A stretch of 64,000 nt of DNA from Beta vulgaris subsp. vulgaris (lineage: Eukaryota > Streptophyta > Magnoliopsida > Caryophyllales > Amaranthaceae): assembly GCF_026745355.1 (NCBI RefSeq), contig NC_079210.1, positions 12,017,523 through 12,081,522 of the forward strand. Direction: 5' to 3'. Shown here piece after piece: positions 22,288-35,050 of the stretch. The position numbers and the translations under genes were made by a program. Under the pieces are notes generated by a model. It was not told the origin of the DNA. It saw only the letters and a program-made list of their open reading frames with translations, and searched no databases. Every line of letters starts with the position of its first letter. Within the stretch, counting starts at the first letter, position 1.

Positions 22288-24430
22288 TTTTTTTATAAAG
22301 GAAAGAAAAGAACTAGGATGGAACCCAGGAATTGGGCCATCCTAAAGCATCCCTTCGGATGATTAAAGAAAACTCATGATCCGGGGAATCAAACCAATAT
22401 GACAGATTCAAACACGAATGGCCCCTATTCGCCATCCAATCTACAGCCGAATTGCCTTCTCTAACGTCATGGTTGATACAGACCTCTTCAAAGCATTTCA
22501 GATCTTCCCCTGCATCCATAATAAGAGAGTGAATAGCCCAAGGAATTTTCCATAAACGTTTAATGGCCTGGATAACACAAAGATTATCCCCTTCAATAAT
22601 AATGCACTTAACAGCCAACATTCTAGCAGTCTTAATGCCCTCCCCAAGAGCCCAAGCTTCGGCTACCAAGACTGAATGGAAAGGCCCGATAGTTTGAGCA
22701 CCACACAGTTTCAACTCCCCAACCTCATTTCTAATAACAAACCCTAAAGATGCATTACCTTCTTTTAATTCGGACCCATCAAAGTTGAGTTTAAGGAAAG
22801 AAGAGGGAGGAGGCTTCCAACAAACATTATTCATAGAAACTTTTTGGGGACACCCCAAAAGAGGACTACCCCGAACAGCCACACTCTCTTCAGAACCCCC
22901 CATCTAGCTTATCAGCAAAGACTTTAATCATTAAAGCAACCTTACTTGGTTGATAGGTATCCTGATGAAACGAAATTCCATTTCTAGCATAGCAAATAAA
23001 TCACCAGGATATAGCAATTTTAGTTATGCAGTCGAAATCGATAAGTTTAGGCAGAGACGAAAAAAACTCTAAGAAAGGCAACTCACCCTGCGCGGGAGGA
23101 GGGTGGGCCGGTCGAATTTTAAGGAGAAAGTTGAAAACACATCCACACAGAATGGGCACTCGAGAAATAGATGAAAGATGATGATTACAGAATACACATT
23201 CTAAAGGCAGAAAAATTTGACTCACTTCTAATCTTTTCTTGGTGGGGAGACCATTATTGCAAATTTTTCATAGAAAAAAATTGATCTTAGGAGGAATACA
23301 GAGTTTCCAAATCTAGGGGAAAGACTCCAGTTCAGGATTAGATAACCCATAACCTTGCAGAAGCGCAACTCCAGATTTAACTGAATAGCAACCATCAGTA
23401 GACAGCCCCCGCACCAGTTTGTCCTCAATGTGATTCTTAGGTAAGAAAATACCCTGAATTGAGCTAACCATTGCCACGAGGACAACCACAAGAAGTGAAA
23501 CATCCCATTGGGACTCATGATCCACAAAGAAAGCAACATTAAGAGATTCAGTGCTCCGAATGACAGGACAAACGAACCTCACCAATCGGATATTGGAAAA
23601 CCCAATTATCAAACCAAAACGATATTTTTTCTCCATTACCAACAATCCATCGGAGGCCTTTCTTAAAGTTATGTCTTAACAACATTAGACGCCTCCACTG
23701 CCAAGACACATTAGCTTTCACTTTGTACTCAAATAGGCTATCAGCCTTAAGATACTTCTTAGTAACCAAACTAACCCATAGATTTTTCGGGCAAAAGATG
23801 ATTTTCTATAGTAGTTTAAACTGGAGAGTCATGTTAGCTACTTTGGCTTTCCTAATTCCTAACCCCCCAAAACGTTTAGGTTTGCAAACTTTATCCCATC
23901 CTTATAAGGTTAGGGGCCTTTGATTCTATTGGTTTATTCCAGAAGAAGAATCTATAACTTTTATCCAGAGAATCCAAGATAGAAACTGGCAAAGAAAAGC
24001 TTTGCATATGATAATTAGCTTTGGTAGCTAAATTGGATTGAATCAAAATAGTTCGACCTGCTTGAGATAGAGATAGAGTTAGCTTTCCATTTTGTCAACT
24101 GGGATTGAACCTTCTCCCGAATTTCTCCAGATGTAGAATTCGGTACTTTAGAGTCAATAATGGGGCATCCAAGATATTTCCCCAATGACATAGCTTCATC
24201 CATCTGAAGAATGTTCGAGAACGAAGCTGCTAGATGAGGCTCTGTGTTCGGAGAACAATGGTAGGCAGACTTACGGTAATTAACTAGTTGACCCGACATT
24301 CTACAGTACGTGTCCAAAATACTTCTTATTATAGTACAACTCTTCAACGAAACTTTAGCAAAAATCATTGTATCATCAACAAATTAAAGGTTAAGAAAGG
24401 AATTTTCGCTCATGAGTGACCCAACTTGAA
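22288..24430 (-). pseudogene. 5'-truncated LINE (RT end, zf-RVT, RNase H)
   Basis: Read leftward. Near 24385-24360 is FVDDTMIFAK, the RT catalytic box, with V where A is usual and a stop just before it. Then 24368-24015 has CRMSGQLVNYRKSAYHCSPN and LGKYLGCPIID. 23769-23548 has SWQWRRLMLLRHNFKKGLRW. 23645-23313 and 23225-23001 hold the zinc-binding zf-RVT region in several frames. 22903-22313 is an intact RNase H frame (LKLNFDGSELKEGNASLGFV ... AEAWALGEGIKTA ... CIIIEGDNLCVIQAI). A poly-T run at 22288-22297 is the poly-A tail on the minus strand. Missing endonuclease and RT front indicate 5' truncation, usual for LINEs. It ends exactly where a Helitron terminus starts. Confidence 0.8.
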
Positions 24431-24744
24431 TCTATACTAATATATTAAAAGGTGTTCATAATAAAGTTTGTGTGCCACATGACTCTCTTTTCTAAAGCTC
24501 TAATTCAAATGCTTTATTTTCAAGTTAAACCCTCAATTTAAAAAATAATGTTATACAAGGTATCAAACACGTGACCTTTGAAATGAAAAGTGAAAGCTTA
24601 ACTATTAATCCACCATAACATTAGTATTTCAAAATAAAATATCATAAGATCTTATAATCATATCTCATTTAAAAGATTTGCACAAATAGTTAGATACCTA
24701 ACCTTTCTATGATAATAACAATAGTCTATTATAGACATAAACTC
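24431..24744 (+). mobile_element. Helitron 5' fragment
   Basis: It begins A/TCTATACTAATATATTAAAA, the known 5' terminus of plant Helitrons, and is alignable with the complete Helitron at 55549-56055 (shared phrases include 'tcaaacacgtgacctttgaaatgaaa' and 'ttaactattaatccac'). The 3' hairpin and CTAG end are missing; MITE sequence takes over at 24745. Confidence 0.65.
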
Positions 24745-24747
24745 TTA

Positions 24748-24923
24748 CGGCTTCTTCTTATTACTAGCTTATTTTCAGTCCAGTTCAGCTCTAGATAACA
24801 CTTTACTCTCACATAACACTATTCATTTCAGTTCAATTCAATTCAGCTTAATTCAGTTCAGTTCAGTCCAATTCTGTTCAATTCAGTTCAGTTCAGTTGT
24901 TTTATGCCGAAGAGAATATGCCC
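24748..24923 (-). mobile_element. CTGAA-rich Tourist-like MITE, copy B (inverted)
   Basis: This unit is the inverse of copy A and shares the TTA at 24924-24926 with it; TTA also stands at 24745-24747. It contains the family's landmarks 'cttattttcag', 'agctctaga', 'tttactctcacat', 'cactattcatttcag' and 'gttttatgccgaagaga', plus variable TTCAG/TTCAA pentamers. The left terminus has decayed. Confidence 0.6.
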
Positions 24924-24926
24924 TTA

Positions 24927-25109
24927 GGGCCTGTTCTCTTTGGCATAAAATAGCTGAATTGAACTAAACTGAATTGAACTGAACCGAATTGAACTGAACT
25001 GAAATGAATAGTGATATATGAGAGTAAAAGTATTGTCCAGAGCTGAACTGAACTGAATTGAACTGAATTAAACTGAACTGAACTGAAAATAAGCTGGGAG
25101 AGCAGGCCC
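24927..25109 (+). mobile_element. CTGAA-rich Tourist-like MITE, copy A
   Basis: The ends are GGGCCTGTTCTCT and its inverse GAGAGCAGGCCC. TTA direct repeats flank it (24924-24926 and 25110-25112), as expected for PIF/Harbinger-related MITEs. The interior is a run of GAACT/GAATT pentamers around 'aatgaatagtgatatatgagagtaaaag'. No coding capacity. Confidence 0.75.
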
Positions 25110-25604
25110 TTACTCCAGTTTCTTGTAAAAAGAATTAAGCTAATGTTTTCATCCCGAAACTTTTAAGGGTTTATATTTCCAAAATCATGCAATTACTTGT
25201 CATGTCATTTACGTCAATTTTTCTTCACTTCACAAAAAGTTAAGAAAAGTAACAAGCTGGGACCCGGGGTATCTCTCAAGACACTCACTTGTTCTTACCA
25301 CCTATATTTTGCTCATCAACCAGGCACATCATGAAGGAGAATGTCGTAAGGTGTACGTAACGCATGTGTAGTGCAAGAATTGTATGTAAAAACTAAAAAT
25401 CATAATAGTACTCTATCCATTTCAGAAAGATCTGAATACTTGTTGAGACACGTAGTTTAAGGTGATAATTTATAGTATAATTATCAAATATTATTTTACT
25501 AAAAAAAAGTTGATATGATATGAGTTGGTGGGATAACTTTTTATTGGAGGAGATAGAAAGTTGGGTATCTTTTTATTGATAGAAGTAGAGTGTACATCAA
25601 ATGA

Positions 25605-26176
25605 GGATGTGTTCTATTCGACATAAAACAACTGAAGTGAAATGAGCTTATTGCAACTGAAATGAACTAATTGCAATTAAACTGAAATGAACTAATTGCA
25701 ACTGAACTGAAATGAATTAAATTATTATTAAAAAAAATGATAATTGGAGCTGAACTGACTGAACTAATTGCAACTGAATTGAAATGAATTAAATTATTAT
25801 TAATAGAAATGATAATTGGAGCTAAACTGACTTAACTGATTGCAACCGAATTGAACCGAATGATTATAACTGAATTGAACTGAAGGCCTGTTCTCCCCAA
25901 CTTATTTTCAGTTTAGTTCAGTACAATTCAGTTCAGTTAAGCTCTAGACAGTACTTTTACTCTCACATATATATCACTATTCATTTCAGTTCAATTCAGT
26001 TTAGTTCAATTCAGTTCAATTCAATTCAATTCAATTCAATTCAATTCAATTAAGTTCAGTTCAATTCAATTCAATTCAATCCAGTTCAGTTCAGTTCAAC
26101 GGTTTTATGCTGAAGAGACACATGCCCTGAGTTGAAGTAAACTGAACTGAATTGAAAATTAGATGGGGAATACATC
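25605..26176. mobile_element. CTGAA-rich MITE, copy D, interrupted by copy C
   Basis: The outer ends are GGATGTGTTCTATTCG and the inverse GGGGAATACATCC. The interior is CTGAA/TTGAA/TTGCAA pentamer-like sequence, with 'tgataattggagctgaactgac' duplicated internally. Copy C of the same family lies within it. Outer TSD not resolved. Confidence 0.5.
25885..26127 (-). mobile_element. CTGAA-rich Tourist-like MITE, copy C (nested)
   Basis: The ends are GGCCTGTTCTCCCCAACTTA and the inverse GAAGAGACACATGCCC. TGA occurs at both borders (25881-25883, 26128-26130), with one extra A on the left. It has the same internal landmarks as copies A and B, and an expanded TTCAA run at 26020-26085. Confidence 0.6.
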
Positions 26177-26294
26177 CCCGAGTGTAAAAGAAATAATATA
26201 GTAATAGTGAAAGTATGTTAAAAATTATATTGTTCAAATTAAATTAGTACAAATATAAAAGGAAGAGAGTTAAATGAAAAATAATTTTTTGACT

Positions 26295-26614
26295 AGAATA
26301 ATACAAATTTTGGACTGTTCGCTCGTAATAATACAACCTTTGGATTATTTTTTAATATTACAAACTTTACGCCAAAATTCTATAGCAAGACAAAACCGAA
26401 TATAACTTGATAAACAGGTTAAATGTGACACTTGTCATCATCTCGTTGGTTGTTTTTAAAATTTTGTTTAAATAAAAAATAATTTTCTTTCATATTTTAC
26501 AGGTCACAAGTCAACTTGGCTTGCTGTACGAATTTTGGTATAAATTTGTAATATTCAAAAATAATCCAAACATTGTATCATTCCGAACAAACCGTCCAAA
26601 ATTTGTATTATTTT
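26295..26614. mobile_element. MITE just upstream of the PDI gene
   Basis: The left arm ('aataatacaaattttggac' ... 'tttggattattttttaatatt' ... 'gccaaaattc') is the inverse of the right arm ('gaattttggtataaatttgt' ... 'aataatccaaac' ... 'gtccaaaatttgtattatt'). The arms are about 85 bp and the element about 320 bp. It ends about 320 bp before the PDI start codon, so it may form part of the distal promoter. Confidence 0.65.
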
Positions 26615-26712
26615 AATTAAAAGATCTTTCAAAACAAATGAAAAAAAAAGTTAGGCCTTTTGCCGGTAGATACAAGGCAGTCAAACAAAAACGAAATGTT
26701 CAAAAGTGAAAT

Positions 26713-26799
26713 TGACGTCGACCCACCTTTTCTTGATCTTAAAAAAAGAAAAATCAAAGCTGATATTCTAAATCTAATTCCAATCTCCGGTTTCCCACC
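26713..26799 (+). promoter_or_regulatory. Candidate ER-stress elements of the PDI gene
   Basis: TGACGTC at 26713-26719 has the ACGT core bound by plant bZIP factors of the unfolded-protein response. CCAAT at 26780-26784, followed after ten bases by CCACC, is close to the ERSE consensus (CCAAT spaced from CCACG). Both lie 135-225 bp before the start codon. PDI genes are known UPR targets; the sites here are only sequence matches. Confidence 0.35.
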
Positions 26800-26934
26800 G
26801 ACCGTTTTGTGTGCTGACTTCTCTAACTTAAACCCTACACTCACACTTCAACACTTTTCAGATCTCACTCCACCATCTTCAATCTCACGACTTTTTCATT
26901 CTCAATTTTCTCTCTCCTAAACTCGTCTTCTCCA

Positions 26935-29900
26935 ATGCCGAGTCGACTCATCCTCACTCTCTTCCTCTCCTCTCTCCTCCTCCTTTCTCTCTCATCCCTC
27001 TCTCTCTCCTCTGACCTCGACGACGAAGACCTCAGCTTTCTCGAAGACGACTCCGACGATGTCGTTTCCACCCCTAAATCCGACGATTTAGACGACACTG
27101 AAGAATTCGACGACGATTTCGGAAACTACGATGATTTCGACGAGTCACAGTTCGGCGGAGACGAGTCTGACTCGGCCGAGTACTCGATGCCAGAGGTTGA
27201 CGAGAAAGACGTCGTCGTTTTAAAAGAGAAGAACTTCACTGATGTGATCGAAGGAAACACGTATGTTTTGGTTGAGTTTTACGCGCCGTGGTGTGGTCAC
27301 TGTCAGCAGCTTGCGCCTGAGTACGCTGCTGCTGCTACTCAACTTAAATCTGATGGTGTTGATGTTGTGCTTGCCAAAGTCGATGCTACCGAAGAAAATG
27401 AACTTGCTCATCAGTTTGATGTGCAGGGGTTTCCTACTGTTTTGTTCTTTGTTGATGGCGAGCATAAGACTTATAACGGCCAGCGTACCAAGTAAGTCAA
27501 GTTGTTAAACGTTTTTTTTTGTTTCGGAATGTGGAATTGATTTGTTGATTGGAATCCAAATATTTTAGAAGCTGAACTGCTCACATCACTGTCAGTTTCC
27601 CGTGTTTTTTGTTTTATGGATGTGAAAGTAAAGGCGATAATAAACTTAAAATTAATCGTCCTTGTATTGTACTAAACCTTTCGATTTTGAAGGAATGTGG
27701 AACTGATTTGTTGATTGTATTTTAGAAGCTGGCCTCTTCGGATCAATGTCAGTTAGGCTATAATGAGCGTAAAATTTGTCGTACCTGTAGTAAACATGTC
27801 GATTTTGTAAACTGACAACAAAAAACTAGGAGCCCGTTCAAAGTCGTATGATATATGTCCTATAATGAATAAAAAAATTAGTCAAATTTATTGGAAATAT
27901 GATGATTTTGAAAACCGACAACTAAAAAGTGAAAACCACCTCTTGTGGTTTCCTGTTTTTGGTTTTTAAGTTTTCAAAAAAACTGAAAATTGAAAACAAA
28001 AAACGATAACGACGGCCCTAGATTCTATATTTTCTGGTTTTCATAATTTGTGTAAATCTGTTATTTGTTGACTTTCATATTGTGATTTGGAAACACTATG
28101 TTGTTTTGATTGATGAATGAAATAACTTAACCTTTGCTGCGAAAAAAGAAAATATTACTTGAATCTGTGTTGTTTGGGAAATTTCAAATAGTGTCCTTGT
28201 TTGAATTGATTTTTATATGAAGTAGTCGGCCCTGATGAATGGTAGTATCTATTACAACTTTACAAGAAGATTGTGTGTTGATTGTTTGAACTTTGTGCCT
28301 TTGTTTCTCTATTTGTTGAGTTGTACAGTTTCTGTCTTTCTGATTCTTTATATGTCAGGGTTACAAGCGCTTATTGTTTAGTGCGACTTTGTGAAGTTTC
28401 AGAAGTACTGATTTCAATCTGATTAATAACTAGCTGATGATTGGAATTATGTGGGTTTCTTTTGATTTGATGAGTGAAGTAAAGGTGCAAGTGAATCCGG
28501 GACCTTTTATGCAGTATGCAATTTTTGATATCCTAGAACCAACCAGATAACCAAACTGCTACAAACTTACAACTCAAGTTAATTTAACTTCTATTTCATG
28601 ATTCCTGTGCTCAGTTGGTTTTTGATGAAAACGGAACCACAACAATGAGGAAATGGGTGATATGATGTGAGAGTTGTATAAAGAAAAAATTGATGTTGGA
28701 ATAGTTGGATTTGGACTTATTATTTTTGTTTATTTGGCAGGGAAGCTATAGTCACATGGATTAAGAAGAAGACAGGCCCTGGTGTATACAATATTACGAC
28801 GACAGAAGAAGCAGAAAAGATTCTAACTTCAAATGAGAAAGTTGTCTTAGCGTATCTGAACTCTTTGACGGTAATCTTATTTCACTCAAACACAATAATT
28901 TGATGTATTATGCAGTTGAAAACTTCACACACGAAGTTTTACGATATGTATAACGTGTGACCTTAATTTTGTCTATAAACTTGTATGCTTTTGGTAGGTT
29001 TATGGAAACTTGCCGTCTGCATCTCTGTTTTCTTCATCCCTTGGTATCATTTCCAATTTGTTAGCAATCTTCTATTCATTGGGCTTAATAGTGTTGCCTA
29101 GTCATCAAAAAAGATGATCTGTCATGGATTTCAATTTGTTGAGCTTAAAATTGGCCTCTCGCACAAGTACTTTTACGTTATATTTCTCCTTCAATTGTTG
29201 TTGGTAGTCATGATGGACTGTAAGAAACCTACATAAACTGGAATCTGAATAGGGGACTTTAGAACCAATTTGGCTACTACTTATACTCAACAATGGGATC
29301 CTTTTATTCAACCAAGATACAAAGACTGCCACTTAGAGTAAGATGGTAGTCAAGCAAGTATAAAAGGGATATGACTTTAAAATGTTGTAGGCAGAGATGC
29401 ATGATTGAGCCTCCATCTGAATGTACATTTCAACCCTTTTTAATATTAAATTGATCTTCCATATTTCATTTATTATGTTAGTTTCCAGTAAACCATGCAG
29501 TGAACGTTAAGTTGATCTCCTTTTAATATTAGTTTTTGGAACTTATTTGGTTCTAGACCTTAGATTATAGTGTTGTACTTGCATCGTTGGATGTTTGAGC
29601 TTTGTCCACCTTTTGTAGTTAGGAATAGCGATGGGTTGGATCCTATCAGATTTTCAAACTCCATATTCGATCCACCACTACTTGGACTCGAAATTTTCAA
29701 ATCGGATTTTATTTCTAGGATTCAGATCATATTAATTTTCCGCAATTCGGTCAGATTTGAGTCGGATTGTGATTAGAGTTTTGGAAAATAATTTTACTAT
29801 ATTTGCTTGAAATTCAACACTGTAAATATAATCATATTATTGTAATAAACTTTTAATCAATCACTTGAGAAAGTGGCAATAATATAGTATTCGGTTTTTG

Positions 29901-32900
29901 GTCGGAGCAGTTTGATACTCCTACAGGATTAGGATCTCATTTTCATTTTTTTCAATTTCAGATTGGATTTTTTATCCCCTGGAATCAGACTCAATTGCCA
30001 TCTCTAATTCTAGTATAAAGGGTTGTAATATGAAGGGATCACGTGACATGATATTGAGCTTCTTCCCAATTATTTGGTTTGTTGTTTGGTTGAATAATTT
30101 AAAAGGCTCATTTATCCCTATATACTAAATTATGGTGGATATTTCTACTTCCTCCGTTTCATAATACTCGACACGATTAGACTTTTGCACTATTCACACA
30201 CTCTCCTTTGACCATATTTTTGTGATTTATACGTAAGAAAATGATATAATCATATAGGATCATGTTAGATTCGTCACGACATATACTTTCAGAACATCAA
30301 CTTTTTGTAACTTTTACTTATAGAGAACTAGAGATATCAATGGTTAGAAATATGCATTGGCAAGCGTGTGTAGGAAGTATTTAACTAGGCATGATAAGAA
30401 AACTTGTGTTGCTAGTTCTTGTAGTGAAAGGAAAAGAGGAATCTTGTGTTGTTGCTTATGAGGTTCGTGCTTTGTATAACTATTTACTAGCTGATGGAGG
30501 ATGGTTGTTAGAGGTTCTTTGTCAAAGAACATATTTAAACTTCGATGTATGGGTATTCGGTAAAACTAGATGTTGGATTAGTGAGAAAGAAAACAAAACA
30601 TTTATAGCTCAGTTCTCTCGACTTCCACCCAGTTTCTGTTTTGATCCGTTCTTTGCAGTTCGACCCACATCAAAGTTATTACTTTCAAGGTAAATGTATT
30701 CCGCGCTTTTGTCCTCCTTCGGCTCAGCACTGGTGATCCTTTTTATTTCTAACCTATATATTTATATCCTAATTTCTTATGCAATTCACTCTCTCCTTTA
30801 GCAAGTAGAATTATTATCCATGGGTGGTCCCTCATTCCTCTTCTCCTTGGTCCTTGTGTCTCGAATATTGGGTATTTGGGTTGAACCGAAGAAAGGATAA
30901 TTATTTAATGGAAAGATCCTTGCAGTAACTTGATTAATTAAAATTTAATATTTAAGTTCAATATTAGTTTACAAAATGATATGAATAGTTTTGGATATAA
31001 TATAAACAAAAAAATGGAGTATGAGATTTATAAATAGATGATTCTTTTTTATTTAAGAGATTAATTTGTATTTGGTTGTTGCACAGTTATTCGATGCTTC
31101 TAACTATAAATGGTGAACATATGTCAAAGGTTTATCCAAAGCTGGTATACACTACTAAAAGCTCTGTTGCTAAAAAATAAAAATACTTATTTTCTAAAAC
31201 TAGTGTTTGATTTGTTTAGAGCTCTTGAAAGCTACCTCAAAAGCTAATGCCCAATAGGGCCTAGGGAGCTTGTTATATTGCTGAATTTTAGTAGAAGGTT
31301 GTGAATACTGAATATCTAAGCTATATTTTTTAGTTTAAGTGTGTCTTTTCTTGACCCCGATTGTTTTGATAAACACAAACTAGGTTTTCCCCCACATAAT
31401 CTTTGTTTTCCTGATTAGCATCCTCTGAATGTCATCTTTCATATGCAGGGTCCTGAGAGCGATGAGTTTGCTGCTGCTTCAAGGCTTGAAGATGATGTGA
31501 ACTTTTATCAAACTGTCGAGCCTAATGTGGCAAAGCTTTTTGAGATTGATGCTGAAGCTAAACGACCCGCCTTAGTTTTGCTGAAGAAGGATGTCGATAA
31601 ATTTAATCATTTTGGTGAGTTTGTCACTATTGTTTAATGTTCTTACTCAACTGACTCTTTTCATTATCTTTAGTTCTTCTGGTTGATCCTTGAAGTGTTT
31701 CTTATCTAATGCTTTGATGCTGACTTGTGCAGATGGCAAGTTTGCAAAATCTGCAATTGCTGAGTTTGTCTTTGCTAATAAACTTCCCTTAGTTACAACC
31801 TTCACCAGAGAAAGTGCTCCTTTGATTTTTGAAAGTCAGATCAAGAAGCAGGTGACATCTGATTTATATGTTTGGAAAAAATTGAATATCATCCTACTTC
31901 AACTTGAATGTGACCTATATGAATTACATCTAACAAGCTACAATTTATTCAGCTCTTGCTATTTGCTACATCAAATGATTCGGAGAAGGTTCTTCCAATA
32001 TTTGGGGAAGCTTCCAAGTCCTTTAAAGGGAAGGTAATGGTTCATGTGATCTTCCTTACTGATATACTGTGTAGATATGCCTATTGTATTTTCCATATGA
32101 TCCAACCTTGACTCCGTTCCAGCTCTATTCGACCTCTGAGGCTATAGGATGTTGATGCGTTATTTGCGTTCTTCTTCATTTTTCCTTTTTCTTCTTTTTA
32201 AAGTAAATAAGTTCTCTGTGGTTTTTGTTTCCTATCACTCACCAGTCACTTGGCTTCGTATTCGTGATTTCTTCTCCATTCAAGCGCCTTCTTGAGTTAC
32301 ACTATCCATGTCTAGTTTTCAGACAGAAAATTGTCCTCGTGTTCAATCCTTTCTTTTCGGGTTACAATGGAACTTTCCACTTGGGATGGAGGGCGTGTGG
32401 ACGTGCGGTTTTGGGTCGGTTTCCGTGCAGATCATGTTGTTTGATCACTCATATGCAAGTTTTTAAGCATGGCAGGTGCTCTTACTTTGATTCAAGTGAC
32501 TGCTGGGAGAAAGACAGAGAGACTGATTTCTGAAGTCACAACTTTTGTTGTTTTAAGGTTCCACTGTAGTAGTACATATCTTAGTCTGTCGAAAGAGTTT
32601 GGGGGGGATTGAAACATTGTTTGCTCTTCTTTCATGTTTATATCTCCTACTTGTTTAGGGATTATCGGTATTTGGCATTGCACTTTATATCTATATAGAT
32701 GTCCTGCTCGGCTGATTATTTCTAATGGATTTGGTGTAGATTATCTTTGTTTACGTACAACTAGACAATGAAGATACTGGCAAACCTGTTGCAGATTATT
32801 TTGGTGTCACAGGCGACGCTCCAACGGTACAATTCTTGCACCATCTATGAAGCCTTATAACTGCCTCTCGAACTATTCTTGTTGTTAGTCTTTATTTTGC

Positions 32901-34129
32901 TTAAAAATGAGAGTGTATTTACTCTGCATTGAGCATTATGTTCCTGTGTATAGGTTATTGCGTACACAGGAAATGAGGATGCCAAGAAATACTTTCTTGA
33001 GGGAGAAGTAACTTTGGATAAGTTGAAGGTAAATGAAATTTTTATCTTAATTTCGTTAAAACAAATTTCCTATTATCTAGAAACCTGTGTAATAATTTAT
33101 TTTTGTCCCTCTTTAATTTGAATCTTTGAAGAGCTGTGGTAGGACTTCTGACTGTTTCCATCATTTAATATAGGTTTTTGGAGAAGATTTCGTGGAAGAC
33201 AAGCTTAAACCCTTTTACAAATCTGATCCTATCCCTGAAACTGTAAGTAGTCGTTACTTTTCGTACTTTTGCCAATTCATCTCCTATAGATTTGGCTTGT
33301 AATCTCAAATCTCTTGATCTGACTTATGTGGCTCTCATATCAAACAGAACGATGATGATGTGAAGATAGTTGTTGGTAATAACTTTGATGAACTAGTTCT
33401 CGATGAGTCAAAGGACGTTTTGCTTGAGGTCTTATTCTCAACTGAGATATACGTTCCATAAGCATTATGATTTTCCTTATGGGATCAGAATCTTACTCAC
33501 AATGTCTTTTTTTTTCTTCTCCCAGATCTATGCTCCTTGGTGTGGTCACTGCCAATCATTGGAGCCCACATACAATAAGCTAGCTAGACATTTACGAGAA
33601 ATTGACTCCATTGTCATTGCCAAAATGGATGGAACAACAAACGAGCACCCCAGAGCAAAGGTAACTGCAGGATTCTTACCTGTCTAGGTTTTGTTTGTTC
33701 TAATACATCTGAATCAGTGTTGGGTGAACGCAACCTTCTTGTTTGGGAGTAATAAAAAATTGTCTCTGTGCTCCAGGCGGATGGATTCCCGACAATCTTG
33801 TTCTTTCCAGCTGGAAATAAAAGCTTTGATCCTGTAAGTCATGAATCTTTTCGGAGTTGTGTGTGTGTGTGTGTGTTTTCATGTCTTGTGTGTTACTGAT
33901 GTATTTGCTTTTACCCATATTCTGAAAGAGAAGTGCATTAATTTTGTGATTTTTGCAGATTACTGTTGACGTAGATCGTACAGTGGTAGCATTCTATAAG
34001 TTCTTGAAGAAGCACGCAGCAATACCGTTTAAACTTCAGAAGCCAGCATCAACCCCAAAGGCAGAGGGTTCTGATAAAAAAGATTCTTCCGAGAGTAGCA
34101 CTACCAAAGATTTAAAGGATGAATTGTAA
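26935..34129 (+). CDS. PDIL1-4: Protein disulfide isomerase-like 1-4 type, ER lumen (12 exons)
   Basis: Oxidises, reduces and rearranges disulfides in folding proteins of the ER. Exons: 26935-27491, 28741-28870, 31449-31614, 31733-31851, 31953-32033, 32740-32826, 32954-33028, 33174-33242, 33348-33428, 33526-33660, 33777-33833, 33959-34129. All join in phase at GT-AG sites, giving 575 residues. A signal peptide (about 1-25) precedes a strongly acidic stretch (to about 90), typical of the PDIL1-3/1-4 clade. The first thioredoxin domain has APWCGHC at 116-123 and the second IYAPWCGHC at 456-464; two redox-inactive domains lie between them. The protein ends KDEL, the ER retention signal. CGHC at both sites favours PDIL1-4, because PDIL1-3 has CGAC at the first site. 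N100 and the NIT in exon 2 are possible glycosylation sites. All key residues are present. Intron 2 (2.6 kb) holds repeat insertions. Confidence 0.95.
30148..30345. repeat. Dispersed repeat in PDI intron 2
   Basis: Starts 'tacttcctccgtttcataatac' and continues 'agacttttgcactattcac', 'tttgaccatatttttgtgatt', 'gatcatgttagattcgtc', ending 'aactagagatatcaatgg'. It shares the order of phrases with 7854-8045. The left terminus is Stowaway-like; no right terminus is evident. Another possible short insertion, with 'gcgatgggttggatcc' and 'tgccatctctaattc' as inverted ends, lies at about 29621-30013 in the same intron. Confidence 0.45.
33858..33877. repeat. (GT)n microsatellite in PDI intron 11
   Basis: About ten GT units lie shortly after the donor of intron 11. 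Confidence 0.9.
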
Positions 34130-34400
34130 TTTGAAAGTTTCCAACATGTTATAAGAGTTTAAGTTATATGGGTTAATAGTTATTATATTGACACATTCCG
34201 ATAGATAGCATCATGGAGAATAGATGGAGGAAGTTGAAGGTTAGCTGTAGAAAAACTGTGCGCTTCCAATCCTTACGGCCCAACGGTGTAGTGAATGATG
34301 TATTCCATTTGGATAGCACGTTGAGACTCAAATTGCTATTCCTGCTTTGTTAGGGAAGCTCTTGATACTACAATACCTATTCTGAAATTGTTTTGTAATA

Positions 34401-34596
34401 CTACCTTGGTTTCATATTAGATGCTACATTTTTAAAAACTCGGATTCTTAGAAGATTTTTGGAGATAAGAGAGATAGAGAGAAAAATGGGGACCTATAGG
34501 AGGGAGAGAGGATTTATTTCCCAAAAAAGAAAGTGTAGCATCTAATATGAACACTCCATTATTGAATGTATAGCATCCAATATGAAACGGAGGTAG
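34401..34596. mobile_element. Stowaway-type MITE 3' of the PDI gene
   Basis: The ends are CTACCTTGGTTTCATATTAG and the inverse ATATGAAACGGAGGTAG, flanked by TA at 34399-34400 and 34597-34598. The 'atattagatgctaca' motif is repeated as 'tgtagcatctaatat' internally, so the arms are about 30 bp. It lies 270 bp after the PDI stop codon, possibly within the 3' untranslated region. Confidence 0.7.
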
Positions 34597-35050
34597 TACT
34601 TGATTTATTCAGCTAGTCTTACATGAGGTTGTACTTGTGCCGAATTACCAGATTGGTCAAAACTCAAAAAAAGGATCTGTTCCAAATAACCTTATCACTG
34701 GGAAAACTTTGACATTAGGCCACTATTCTGGGTTACATAGCAGTTGACTTTAAGGTGGTCGCTTCACTTGGTAATTTGGGGTGACACACAAGGGTGGTAA
34801 CCTGGTAACTTTTTTTTTGACATCCAAGTAGCTTACGAAAAAAGAAACTAAATAGAATTAAACCTAATCCTACGGCAAGTGAGAGCCGTGTTATGAGTGT
34901 GTTGGACTTGTTCTCTGCTTACCTTCCGAATCTGGAACAAACTGAATGCCAATGCTTCCATGCGAATTTCATTTAAGGTATGTTCGATCGTGATATCGGA
35001 AGTACGCAAGGAGGCCAAAAAATGGACAAGTGAGGCAGAGTCTATATTAA

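Noticed and set aside
30391..30693. 100-codon open frame inside PDI intron 2
   Set aside because: It lies in an intron next to a dispersed repeat and shows no recognised domain; no thioredoxin-like sequence.
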